Source of the DNA: an uncultured Eubacteriales bacterium
GTDB lineage: Bacteria; Bacillota; Clostridia; Oscillospirales; CAG-272
DNA length: 7,851 nt
Direction: 5' to 3'
Assembly (NCBI GenBank): GCA_934462885.1
Contig: CAKSJC010000071.1
Coordinates: forward strand, 1 to 7,851
Shown here piece by piece: positions 1 to 6,111 of this stretch. The notes below the pieces were generated by a model that worked only from the letters and a program-made list of their open reading frames with translations, ran no database searches and was not told the origin of the DNA. The number at the start of each line of letters is the position of its first letter. Position 1 is the first letter of the stretch. The translations under genes and the position numbers were made by a program.

Positions 1-2050
1 TTTCGACTGTTCCGACTTCGTTTGAGAATACAGCAATAACCTTCGACCCATCGTTTACATTAATCGTAGAAGAGTATTCTCCTGTTCTGAACATCACACG
101 TCCGTTACTTACAACGACAACAGCGCTGTTTTTGTCGAATACAAACTTGACTCCGTCAAGTCCGCGAACTGAAGAAAGGCTTTCTGCGTTTCCTCTGTCG
201 ATCGAGTAGTAATTTTTTCCGTTAAGCTCGATCACTGTATCTTTAGCAGAATCAATAGCGTATGCAATCTCGTCTACGCCGTTTGAATTCTGAATAAATT
301 CGTCCTTGCCGGATAAAATAATACCGTCCTCGCTCTTCATTGGGATAAGCGCATATACGCCGTCTGTTTCGCTATATCTGTAAATATTGCCGGCTTCTCC
401 GACTGAGTTTTTAACAACAACAGTCTTTTCTTCTCCGTTTACGAAAGCATCCATGACATATTTGAATCTTCCGTTTTCATATACTTTTTCAGCGTCGGAG
501 AGAGCTAAAATATATTTGCTTGACGAAGATACTGTCACGCCTTCAACAATGTCTACTATCATGCCGTTATATACGACCGCCGATACTCTGTTTCCGAGAG
601 AAAGCTTTTCTCTGATAGATTCGCCGGAAATGCCTGCTGCTTCGTTTCCGAGAACATACGTGTCATCATCTAGCTTTGCCGATTCAAGTGAGAGACGATT
701 CACTCTTCCGCTCACTATGTCAAGGACAGTCGCGATCTCAAGCTCGGATGTTTCGGGATTATAGTAGTAAAGCACATGATCGCCGTTCACAGCCTTAGCA
801 TCGTTTATAATATTTAGGTCATCTTCATGCTTGTTTGCGGCAAGGTTAACTTTTCCGTCTGATGTTACGTTAAGAACATCCATGTTGAATACGCGAAGAA
901 CAGCACGATCGGCAACTTCGTTTCCACTGTCGCAAAGGAGAGTTACACGGTAGAATCCAAGGAGAGACTGAAGCTCTTTTGTATTCTTGATGATTGCAAG
1001 CTTTCCGTCGTCGTCGTAAGCGTAAAGCTTAAGCTCATTATTGTTTGTTGAAAGCTTATCGGAATATTCTTCAACAAGAGTGTAAGCGTTTTCACCTATT
1101 ATTACGGTGTCTTTTTTGGAATTAATTTCGACTGTAGTATAATCCTTAGCGCTTGACATGGCTACTGCGGAAAGAACATCAAATTTTCCGTTTTCCTCTT
1201 TATAGATAACTCTGTAAGACATTCCGAGATTCTTATCAGCCGAATCTGTAAGATTCATTGAAGAATAAGAAACGGTCATATTGAAATTCTTATCATCGTT
1301 TTCAGCTTTGAGAGTAACGTAGCCGTCTTTTATAACGGTTTCCCCTTCAATCGCATAGTTGTTTGTTGCTACAAGGACAGTTTCAGCTATGTTATAGCCG
1401 AATACTTCCTCAATAATTGAAGTTGATTCGTAATAAATATTACCGTTTGTCGCGTTTCTCGCAACGAGGTACTCTGATGTGAGAGCATTGTAAAGAATGA
1501 CTGCGCTCTCGCCTCTTGTGAGTGTTTCATCATATCCTACTTTGCTGAGCCCGCGGTCAAGTCCAAGTTTGATACCTGCGTTTATATAGGACCAAGGATA
1601 ACCTTTGTTCATTTTCTCAGTCTCCTGACCAAGCGCTCGAACAAGCATCGTCATTGCGTCCTGCTTTGTGATGCCGCCTGTTGGATTAAATTTCGATTCC
1701 CCTACTCCCTTTATATAGCCTGCAGCGCTCGCCCATGAGATCGCTCCGTTATAATAAGGTTCATAAAGGTCTTCGAATCCGCTTGTGTTGACTCTTCCGG
1801 CATCGTCGCGTCCGAGCATGAGTCTGAACAGAAGAGTCGCCATCTGTTCTCTTGTTACGTTTTCATCGGGGGAGAACTCATTTTCACTTGTTCCTTTAAT
1901 AACGCCGATGTCTGATAAAATCGAAATCTCATTTTTTGAAACGTAATCTTTGTCAACGTCGTCGTAGTTCTTAGCAAATGTCAACGTACCGCAGCCGCCT
2001 ATCATAAGCGCCGCAAGAGCGGTACCGATAACTTTCTTAAATACGTTCAT
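1..2050 (-). CDS. S-layer homology (SLH) domain surface protein, C-terminus beyond window
   Basis: Exported protein expected to sit on the cell wall through SLH domains, which in this family bind pyruvylated secondary wall polymer. The frame is open for 683 codons and reaches the window edge without a stop, so the gene is partial. The N-terminus (MNVFKKVIGTALAALMIGG) is a typical signal peptide: two lysines, then a hydrophobic core. Three SLH repeats follow, at about residues 29-80, 91-141 and 150-191, carrying the TRAE-type motif as TREQ (66-69), TKQD (128-131) and TRGE (178-181). The remaining roughly 490 residues are Asp/Asn/Lys/Val-rich and look beta-stranded. They resemble no enzyme I recognise; around 440-502 there is a pattern common in clostridial SLH proteins (SGRV, then TYVLG, then LGNRVSAVVYNG). 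The ATG at 2050 is set by AGGAGG seven bases upstream. It has its own promoter, separate from the yab string. The SLH assignment is firm; the function of the rest is unknown. Confidence 0.93.
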   Translation of the reverse strand, partial: MNVFKKVIGTALAALMIGGCGTLTFAKNYDDVDKDYVSKNEISILSDIGVIKGTSENEFSPDENVTREQMATLLFRLMLGRDDAGRVNTSGFEDLYEPYYNGAISWASAAGYIKGVGESKFNPTGGITKQDAMTMLVRALGQETEKMNKGYPWSYINAGIKLGLDRGLSKVGYDETLTRGESAVILYNALTSEYLVARNATNGNIYYESTSIIEEVFGYNIAETVLVATNNYAIEGETVIKDGYVTLKAENDDKNFNMTVSYSSMNLTDSADKNLGMSYRVIYKEENGKFDVLSAVAMSSAKDYTTVEINSKKDTVIIGENAYTLVEEYSDKLSTNNNELKLYAYDDDGKLAIIKNTKELQSLLGFYRVTLLCDSGNEVADRAVLRVFNMDVLNVTSDGKVNLAANKHEDDLNIINDAKAVNGDHVLYYYNPETSELEIATVLDIVSGRVNRLSLESAKLDDDTYVLGNEAAGISGESIREKLSLGNRVSAVVYNGMIVDIVEGVTVSSSSKYILALSDAEKVYENGRFKYVMDAFVNGEEKTVVVKNSVGEAGNIYRYSETDGVYALIPMKSEDGIILSGKDEFIQNSNGVDEIAYAIDSAKDTVIELNGKNYYSIDRGNAESLSSVRGLDGVKFVFDKNSAVVVVSNGRVMFRTGEYSSTINVNDGSKVIAVFSNEVGTVE

Positions 2051-2057
2051 TTGTTTT

Positions 2058-2063
2058 CCTCCT
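2058..2063 (-). promoter_or_regulatory. Ribosome binding site of the SLH protein gene
   Basis: On the minus strand this reads AGGAGG, a perfect Shine-Dalgarno core, seven bases before the ATG at 2050. It is the strongest ribosome binding site in the window and fixes the start of the SLH gene. Confidence 0.9.
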
Positions 2064-2096
2064 GTGATTTGATGCGGTCTTTTTCGCCGCGACGAT

Positions 2097-2125
2097 ATGA
2101 TATCACATTCAAAAAACGATTTCAA
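2097..2125 (-). promoter_or_regulatory. Sigma-A promoter of the SLH protein gene
   Basis: Read on the minus strand, the -35 box is TTGAAA (2120-2125), the spacer is exactly 17 bases, and the -10 box is TATCAT (2097-2102). A TG one base before the -10 box makes it an extended -10 element. DNA upstream of the -35 box (about 2126-2220) is very AT-rich, as in an UP element. The expected transcription start is near 2090, leaving a leader of about 40 bases with AGGAGG near its end. No other promoter-like pair in the 2051-2308 gap is as good. Direct sequence match; activity is inferred. Confidence 0.78.
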
Positions 2126-2227
2126 GACTTTTTATGCATTTGCAACAAAGTTGAAACATTTATTCATTCGTTTTTCATTAAATTTGATTATTATTCCAGT
2201 ATTGGCATAATAACATTTTATTTTTTA

Positions 2228-2247
2228 ACTTTTTTCGGTAAAAAAGT
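2228..2247. repeat. AT-rich perfect inverted repeat beside the terminator
   Basis: ACTTTTTT (2228-2235), loop CGGT, AAAAAAGT (2240-2247): an eight-base perfect inverted repeat. On the minus strand it overlaps the T-rich tail of the divIC terminator, so it probably reflects the paired T and A runs of that terminator rather than a separate element. The rest of the 2051-2308 intergenic stretch holds the SLH promoter and leader, and no gene that I can support. Confidence 0.5.
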
Positions 2248-2251
2248 AAAA

Positions 2252-2276
2252 AGCAGAACGTTTTAAGTGTTCTGCT
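2252..2276 (-). terminator. Rho-independent terminator after divIC, likely bidirectional
   Basis: Stem AGCAGAAC (2252-2259) pairs perfectly with GTTCTGCT (2269-2276) around a nine-base loop. On the minus strand the stem is followed by TTTTTACTTTTTT, a good T-tract, and it lies 33 bases after the divIC stop, so it closes the hemZ-to-divIC gene string. On the plus strand the stem is followed by an eight-T run after one C, so it could also stop plus-strand transcription. No plus-strand gene is visible that would need this. It insulates the SLH gene from read-through. Confidence 0.88.
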
Positions 2277-2308
2277 CTTTTTTTGTTACTGTATTTAATT
2301 TATTATGC

Positions 2309-2590
2309 TTAATTTCCATCCCCGCTGTAAAAGACTACTTCCTGCGGATATCTCATTCCAAGCTTTTCACGTGCTATTTCTTCAATATAGTCATCATCAA
2401 AAGGTTTGTCAAGTTCCGAACGGATTCTGTCAACACGTTCTTCTGCTTCTTCTATTTTATTCTCAAGTTCAGCAGTTTTAGCAAGAAGCTCGTTGCGCTT
2501 AAATCCCAAAGTAATAAACATCACCGCAAAGAAAACGCAGAAGACAAGAATAGAAAGTCTGACAAAAACATTCTTAAAAACCGTTTTCAT
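2309..2590 (-). CDS. divIC: Septum formation initiator, DivIC/FtsB family
   Basis: Small bitopic membrane protein of the divisome. DivIC works with FtsL and DivIB to recruit and activate septal peptidoglycan synthesis at midcell. The 93 residues show the family layout: a short basic cytoplasmic N-terminus, one membrane segment at about 10-30, an extracellular coiled coil at about 33-62 rich in Glu, Leu and Arg, and the conserved C-terminal block YIEEIAREKLGMRYPQE (68-84). The start overlaps the yabQ stop in an ATGA junction, and an AGGAG lies 11 bases upstream (2602-2606), a rather long spacing, so translation is probably coupled to yabQ. It is the last gene before the terminator. The position after yabQ matches divIC in Bacillus; the S1-domain gene yabR that follows in Bacillus is absent here. 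Because of this position it should also be carried on any sporulation transcript of yabP-yabQ. Confidence 0.93.
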   Translation of the reverse strand: MKTVFKNVFVRLSILVFCVFFAVMFITLGFKRNELLAKTAELENKIEEAEERVDRIRSELDKPFDDDYIEEIAREKLGMRYPQEVVFYSGDGN

Positions 2591-3159
2591 TTTTTTATTT
2601 TCTCCTTTGGAAATTTATTCTCAAACGAGATATCGCGTTTTATATTGCTTTTATAAAAACCTGAGACTAACGCCGAACATAGTTTTCGAGCAGCCGCAAC
2701 CACGTGAGCCACGGTCAAGGAGTAAAGGAAAAAAACTATTCCGGAAAAAAACTTAAAAACAAACCGACACGGAACTACTATCAGATAGTAGAAAACTTTT
2801 TTTATAAAGCCTACTATAAGTTCGGAAAATATCATAACGACACGTCCGAGTGTGAAATAATAGACAACAAATCCTAAAAAAACGGAAACAAGCATAAAAA
2901 CTCTTGGTTTACCGTTATTCATCAGATATGTGAAAAACGAAAATGAAGCTGTCACAGATATCGAGTATACAAAATCGAATATAAAGAAAATTAAAAACGA
3001 ACCCCTACCCCGATTTATTTTTCGTTCTTTTCCGTCGTACGACGCGATGTTACATATAATATGTATTATTCTAATTATATCGTATTCCGCGCCGAAAATC
3101 AACCCCAAAAAGAAAGAATATATAACAACATATATTTGATTATTAATAAATAATTCCAT
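2587..3159 (-). CDS. yabQ: Spore cortex biosynthesis membrane protein YabQ
   Basis: Integral membrane protein required for spore cortex formation in B. subtilis, where it is made in the mother cell and localises to the membranes around the forespore. The 190-residue protein is strongly hydrophobic with segments near 8-26, 53-76, 86-103 and 122-152, and ends in a basic, Lys-rich tail. Family features visible are GAEYDIIR (23-30) after the first membrane segment, an aspartate at the start of the second (FDFVY, 61-65), and NNGKPR (81-86) before the third. The start is joined to the yabP stop as TAATG, and no Shine-Dalgarno sequence is visible upstream, so ribosomes probably reinitiate from yabP. 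The stop overlaps divIC by four bases. The C-terminal tail is poorly conserved in this family. Identification rests on motifs plus gene order and is firm. Confidence 0.9.
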   Translation of the reverse strand: MELFINNQIYVVIYSFFLGLIFGAEYDIIRIIHIICNIASYDGKERKINRGRGSFLIFFIFDFVYSISVTASFSFFTYLMNNGKPRVFMLVSVFLGFVVYYFTLGRVVMIFSELIVGFIKKVFYYLIVVPCRFVFKFFSGIVFFLYSLTVAHVVAAARKLCSALVSGFYKSNIKRDISFENKFPKEKIKK

Positions 3160-3425
3160 TATTTAAAAAGCTTGGATAAAAAACCTTGTTTTTCTGTTTG
3201 CTCTTTTTTACTATAATAGAAAAAACTGTCAAATTCGCCGTTAATTTTCAGTTCGCCTTTTTCTGTACTGAAGCTTTCGATCTTCAGATTTTTTCCTTCG
3301 ACGCTTATCATTCCGAGATCAGATGAAACAGTTACCTGATCGTCGTCAAAGCTTACAACCTCTTTAATACCTGTCAAATCCATATGTTTGCGTGAAAAAA
3401 GACATATATTCTGTTCTATATCCAT
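3159..3425 (-). CDS. yabP: Sporulation protein YabP
   Basis: Small soluble protein of the YabP/YqfC family, needed for sporulation in B. subtilis; its biochemical role is not known. The 88 residues show the family pattern: an early LTGIKEVVSFDDDQV stretch (17-31), a central beta-rich GMISVEGKNLKIES (38-51), GELKINGEFDSFFY (57-70), and the C-terminal GFLSKLFK (81-88). At 88 residues it is slightly shorter than the usual 95-100. The ATG at 3425 has GGAG eight bases upstream (3434-3437). It is followed directly by yabQ with a one-base overlap. It is preceded by a 67-base gap, the longest in the gene string, which carries a sigma-E-like promoter. This fits yabP and yabQ being expressed together in the mother cell. 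Confidence 0.9.
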   Translation of the reverse strand: MDIEQNICLFSRKHMDLTGIKEVVSFDDDQVTVSSDLGMISVEGKNLKIESFSTEKGELKINGEFDSFFYYSKKEQTEKQGFLSKLFK

Positions 3426-3454
3426 ATATCAAGCTCCGTTTTTCAGTTTACTTG

Positions 3455-3483
3455 ATTATATGAGAGAGAAAGCGAATATATGC
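3455..3483 (-). promoter_or_regulatory. Putative sigma-E (mother-cell) promoter of yabP-yabQ-divIC
   Basis: Read on the minus strand, GCATATA (3477-3483), a 14-base spacer, then CATATAAT (3455-3462). The B. subtilis sigma-E consensus is about KMATATT, 14-15 bases, CATACAHT, so the -35 matches six of seven positions and the -10 seven of eight at the optimal spacing. The -10 also contains TATAAT, but no TTGACA-like -35 sits at the spacing sigma-A would need. The transcript would start near 3448, about 23 bases before yabP, leaving room for its GGAG site. In B. subtilis yabP and yabQ belong to the sigma-E regulon, which agrees. Not verified by a genome-wide motif scan. Confidence 0.62.
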
Positions 3484-3492
3484 CTATTACCA

Positions 3493-3738
3493 TTAGTCTG
3501 CAATTATTTCGTAAAGAGACGCGGCATCTGCCTTTGCCGTGTGTTCTTTAACATCAAGAACTCTTAGCTTTAATGTTCTGTCTCCGTATGTTACCGCGAT
3601 AATATCGCCTTCTTTTACATCGTAAGACGCTTTCGCGCGTTTTCCGTTTACTTCGACGTGTTCCGTATCGCACGCTTCGTTAGCTACCGTTCTTCTTTTA
3701 ATTATTCTGGACACCTTCAAAAATTTATCAAGTCTCAT
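3493..3738 (-). CDS. rqcP: S4-domain ribosome quality-control protein RqcP (YabO)
   Basis: Small RNA-binding protein that joins obstructed 50S subunits together with RqcH and supports alanine tailing of stalled nascent chains. The 81 residues are essentially one S4 domain: MRLDKFLKVSRIIKRRTVA (1-19) is a near-signature N-terminus with the basic RIIKRR patch that contacts 23S rRNA, followed by VEVNGKRAKASYDVKEGD (28-45) and a beta-strand end LYEIIAD (75-81). The length is typical (about 80-90). The ATG at 3738 is preceded by GAGGAG (3745-3750), which overlaps the mazG stop, and the mazG-rqcP gap is only 10 bases, so the two are co-transcribed and probably translationally coupled. The position between mazG and yabP is that of yabO in Bacillus. 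It could in principle be called an Hsp15-like S4 protein, but context favours RqcP. Confidence 0.92.
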   Translation of the reverse strand: MRLDKFLKVSRIIKRRTVANEACDTEHVEVNGKRAKASYDVKEGDIIAVTYGDRTLKLRVLDVKEHTAKADAASLYEIIAD

Positions 3739-3748
3739 TTCATGCTCC

Positions 3749-4462
3749 TCATTTTTCAGGATATTTTTCTATAAATTCATCCACTCTTTCAGAAAGCCTT
3801 TTTTCCTCATCTGAGTCGTTTCCTGCGATTATAACGGAAGTAAATATAATTTCTGTAAGAATTTTCTGTTTTTCCTCTCCTGACACTCCGTCAAGTTTAC
3901 CGCAAAGCTCTTCCAGCTTCTCGATAAGAGATTCATCCGTACCAAAGTCAAATCCGTCTTTGCGCGCTTTTTTTGTTGTTTTTACTGCTCGCATGAGCGC
4001 CGGAAACTGCTTTGGTATCGACATCATTGATTCTTTCACGCCGCCGCGCTTTTTTTCTTCGTTTTTTATCTTATCCCAATTCGTTAGAACATCTGCCGAA
4101 CCGGTTACTTTGATTTCTCCGAAAACATGAGGATGACGGTGAATCATCTTTTTGCAGATATCGTCTATAACATCGTCCACACAAAATGTACCGCGTTCCC
4201 TCTCAATCTCGCTGTGAAAGATCACCTGAAAGAGCACATCTCCGAGTTCTTCGCGCATGAGAGTTAAATCTTCTTTATCTATTGCTTCTACGACCTCATA
4301 CGTCTCTTCTATTATGTCGTTTCTTATAGATTTATGTGTCTGTTCTCTGTCCCATGGGCATCCGCCCTCTCCGCGAAGAACCTCCGTCAGCTCGCAAAGT
4401 GACTTGAAATCGTGTTTTTCTTCATTCAACAGCTTTCTTTTTAATTCGTTTGTATGTTCCAT
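3749..4462 (-). CDS. mazG: Nucleoside triphosphate pyrophosphohydrolase MazG
   Basis: Hydrolyses nucleoside triphosphates to monophosphate and pyrophosphate, clearing aberrant nucleotides. The 237 residues carry the MazG signature: CPWDREQTHKSI (35-46), the metal-binding EExxE helix EETYE (52-56), EELGD (71-75) giving the ExxD pair, and RHPHVFGE (109-116) followed by NWDKIK (128-133). The second, C-terminal MazG repeat is worn: where a typical protein has EELGDLLF, this one reads ILTEIIFT (201-208), so the second metal site appears lost. The Bacillus counterpart YabN is about twice as long because it has an N-terminal tetrapyrrole (SAM-dependent) methylase domain, which is absent here. The start is an ATG with AAGGA eight bases upstream. 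The coding region overlaps the end of the flippase gene by 41 bases in another frame. The family call is firm; the substrate is unknown. Confidence 0.94.
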   Translation of the reverse strand: MEHTNELKRKLLNEEKHDFKSLCELTEVLRGEGGCPWDREQTHKSIRNDIIEETYEVVEAIDKEDLTLMREELGDVLFQVIFHSEIERERGTFCVDDVIDDICKKMIHRHPHVFGEIKVTGSADVLTNWDKIKNEEKKRGGVKESMMSIPKQFPALMRAVKTTKKARKDGFDFGTDESLIEKLEELCGKLDGVSGEEKQKILTEIIFTSVIIAGNDSDEEKRLSERVDEFIEKYPEK

Positions 4463-6071
4463 ATTTATTATCCTTTTTCTTTTTTCTGCCGAGCCCGCTT
4501 ATTTCCGATATTTCCGACAATGTCACGGTCTTAAAAGCGAACAGCGCCGCCGCATAAACCGCAGCTGCAACCGCTATCGCAGTAATGCATGATATACTTT
4601 CGCCTGCAAACATATTCATTAGCCTATTTACAAAATACGCGCTTCCCGCGCAAAGTACGGAAGAAACAAGCGGACCTATAAACGTCTTTCGCGAAACTAT
4701 TTTAACACCGGTATATTTAACTACGTACATTATATTTAACGCAGTAACCGTAAGATAACAAAGAAAAGTTGACACAGGCGCACCGGAGATTCCTATTTTA
4801 CTCAACAGCACCGCGCTTGAGGCGCATTTAATAACAGCTCCGCAAAGCATTGAGACGACCGTTTTCGATTCTTTGCCGCATCCTTGAAGAATAGAATTGG
4901 TAACTGCTAAAATACATATGAAAACCGATGAGGGGGCAAGGAGAGACAAAAGCGGAGAAGCCATATGAGCTGATGAATCTTTATATAATAGACAAAGTAT
5001 AGGATCTGCAAGGACGGAAAGCCCAAGCGCGCAAGGAAGTCCAATAATTATCGAATACCTGAACGCTCTTTCGCATGCCGTTTCTGTTTTTTCTTTTAGT
5101 CTGAGCGCTACCGAAGAAGCTACGACAGGTACGAGAGAATATGCGATAGGGTATACAAGAACAGGCGGAAGATTGAACATCGGCACGGCAAGAGATGTAT
5201 AATTTCCAAACAAAGTAGCGGCGGCTTCCTCGCCGATGCCGTTATTTCTCAATATCCTTTGTATCATCGCAGTATCTATCATATTTGTAAGGCTCATCAC
5301 TGACGAGCTAACCGTTATTGGGAGCGATATTTTAATAAATCTCGCAAGAACAGCCCCGACAGGAGTTTTTTCTCTGTTTATAAACGTACTTCCTTCTTTT
5401 ATATCTCGTTTTTTTCTCACCATCTTTATGATGACAAGGTAGATCATACCTAAAAATGAGCCGAGTGTTAAACCGAACACCGCAAATGCAGCAACTATAT
5501 GTACAGGATATCCAAATCGGATAGCGTACCCTGCGCCGGCGATTCCGAAAACAAGCTTACCCACCGCTTCGATAAGCTGTGAGATCGCAGTAGGAGTCAT
5601 GTTGCCGCACCCCTGGAAATATCCTCTGTACGCGCTTGAAATACATATAAAAAGCATCGTCGGAGCTGCCGCCATTACCGAAAAAGCCGATCTGTCCGAA
5701 CGAATAAGCTCTGCTAGCTCATCCGCAAAGAAAAACAGAAGCGAAAAAGAAACAACTCCGATAACAGAAAAAATGAGAAGCGCAAGTTTATACACGCGCT
5801 GTGCACCGTCTTTATTTCCTATTGAGCGATTTTCCGACACCATAACGGTTATCGCCACCGGAAGTCCCGCTGTCGAAAGCATATAAAAAAAAGTATAAAT
5901 GGAATAGGCTGAGTTATAGTAACCCATTCCGGTATCACCGACGATATGATTCATCGGTATTTTAAAAAACAATCCCGCTATCTTTACAAGAATATTTGAG
6001 ACCGTCAAGATGATAACGCCTGATAAAAAACTGCTTTTATTTCCCCTAAGTGAAGTTTTTTCTGCGGACAT
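4422..6071 (-). CDS. yabM: SpoVB/YabM-type oligosaccharide flippase (MOP superfamily)
   Basis: Multi-spanning membrane protein of the polysaccharide transporter branch of the MOP superfamily (SpoVB, YabM, MurJ relatives), which moves lipid-linked cell-wall or surface polysaccharide precursors across the membrane. From the ATG at 6071 it has 549 residues, the normal size, and many hydrophobic segments compatible with about 14 helices. The N-terminal hallmark is visible near 43-75: VGDTGMGYYNSAYSIYTF followed by STAGLPVAI. A further TTG four codons upstream (6083) would extend the frame, but that TTG lies inside the GGGAG ribosome binding site (6077-6081), so the ATG is preferred. The C-terminus is a Lys-rich cytoplasmic tail that overlaps mazG by 41 bases and contains a slippery A AAA AAG. 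Gene order (then mazG, rqcP, yabP, yabQ, divIC) favours YabM among the paralogues. The exact substrate cannot be told. Confidence 0.9.
   Translation of the reverse strand: MSAEKTSLRGNKSSFLSGVIILTVSNILVKIAGLFFKIPMNHIVGDTGMGYYNSAYSIYTFFYMLSTAGLPVAITVMVSENRSIGNKDGAQRVYKLALLIFSVIGVVSFSLLFFFADELAELIRSDRSAFSVMAAAPTMLFICISSAYRGYFQGCGNMTPTAISQLIEAVGKLVFGIAGAGYAIRFGYPVHIVAAFAVFGLTLGSFLGMIYLVIIKMVRKKRDIKEGSTFINREKTPVGAVLARFIKISLPITVSSSVMSLTNMIDTAMIQRILRNNGIGEEAAATLFGNYTSLAVPMFNLPPVLVYPIAYSLVPVVASSVALRLKEKTETACERAFRYSIIIGLPCALGLSVLADPILCLLYKDSSAHMASPLLSLLAPSSVFICILAVTNSILQGCGKESKTVVSMLCGAVIKCASSAVLLSKIGISGAPVSTFLCYLTVTALNIMYVVKYTGVKIVSRKTFIGPLVSSVLCAGSAYFVNRLMNMFAGESISCITAIAVAAAVYAAALFAFKTVTLSEISEISGLGRKKKKDNKYGTYKRIKKKAVE
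4465..4485 (-). other. In-frame slippery heptamer A AAA AAG with nearby -1 frame tandem stop
   Basis: At 4485-4479 (minus strand) the flippase frame reads AGA AAA AAG, placing the heptamer A AAA AAG in the phase used for -1 ribosomal slippage, as in dnaX. After a -1 step the next codons are GAA AAA GGA and then TAA, with a second TAA adjoining (4470-4465), just before the mazG ATG at 4462. The zero frame instead runs on 16 codons past this stop point into mazG. No strong upstream Shine-Dalgarno sequence or downstream hairpin is evident. It may be a real shift site, a remnant of an older stop, or an A-run length error. Confidence 0.4.
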
Positions 6072-6076
6072 AATCT

Positions 6077-6081
6077 CTCCC
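6077..6081 (-). promoter_or_regulatory. Ribosome binding site deciding the flippase start
   Basis: GGGAG on the minus strand, five bases before the ATG at 6071. It overlaps the alternative TTG start at 6083-6081, and nothing like a ribosome binding site lies upstream of that TTG, so the shorter 549-residue protein is the better model. Confidence 0.7.
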
Positions 6082-6111
6082 AAAGAGCGGTATCCGCATA
6101 GTCACCGCATA

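Noticed and set aside
387..764. Plus-strand open frame of 125 codons
   Set aside because: It lies wholly opposite the SLH protein gene, is Ser/Thr/Phe-rich as expected from the complement of a Glu/Lys/Asp-rich gene, and has no ribosome binding site.
2051..2266. Plus-strand open frame of 71 codons in the intergenic region
   Set aside because: Starts at a TTG with no ribosome binding site, runs through the SLH promoter into the terminator hairpin, and has low-complexity Phe/Lys-rich composition from AT-rich DNA.
2267..2756. Plus-strand frames opposite divIC and yabQ
   Set aside because: Shadow frames of two well-identified minus-strand genes; no motif or ribosome binding site.
4257..4592. Plus-strand open frame of 111 codons across the flippase-mazG overlap
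   Set aside because: Antisense to two clear genes, Ser/Phe-rich composition, no family resemblance.
6069..6083. Upstream TTG start for the flippase
   Set aside because: The TTG is part of the ribosome binding site of the ATG four codons downstream and has no ribosome binding site of its own.
6072..6111. GC-rich inverted repeat (GCGG/CCGC) between the kinase and the flippase as a terminator
   Set aside because: The stem is only four to five bases and no T-run follows; it lies inside a closely spaced gene string, so read-through is expected.
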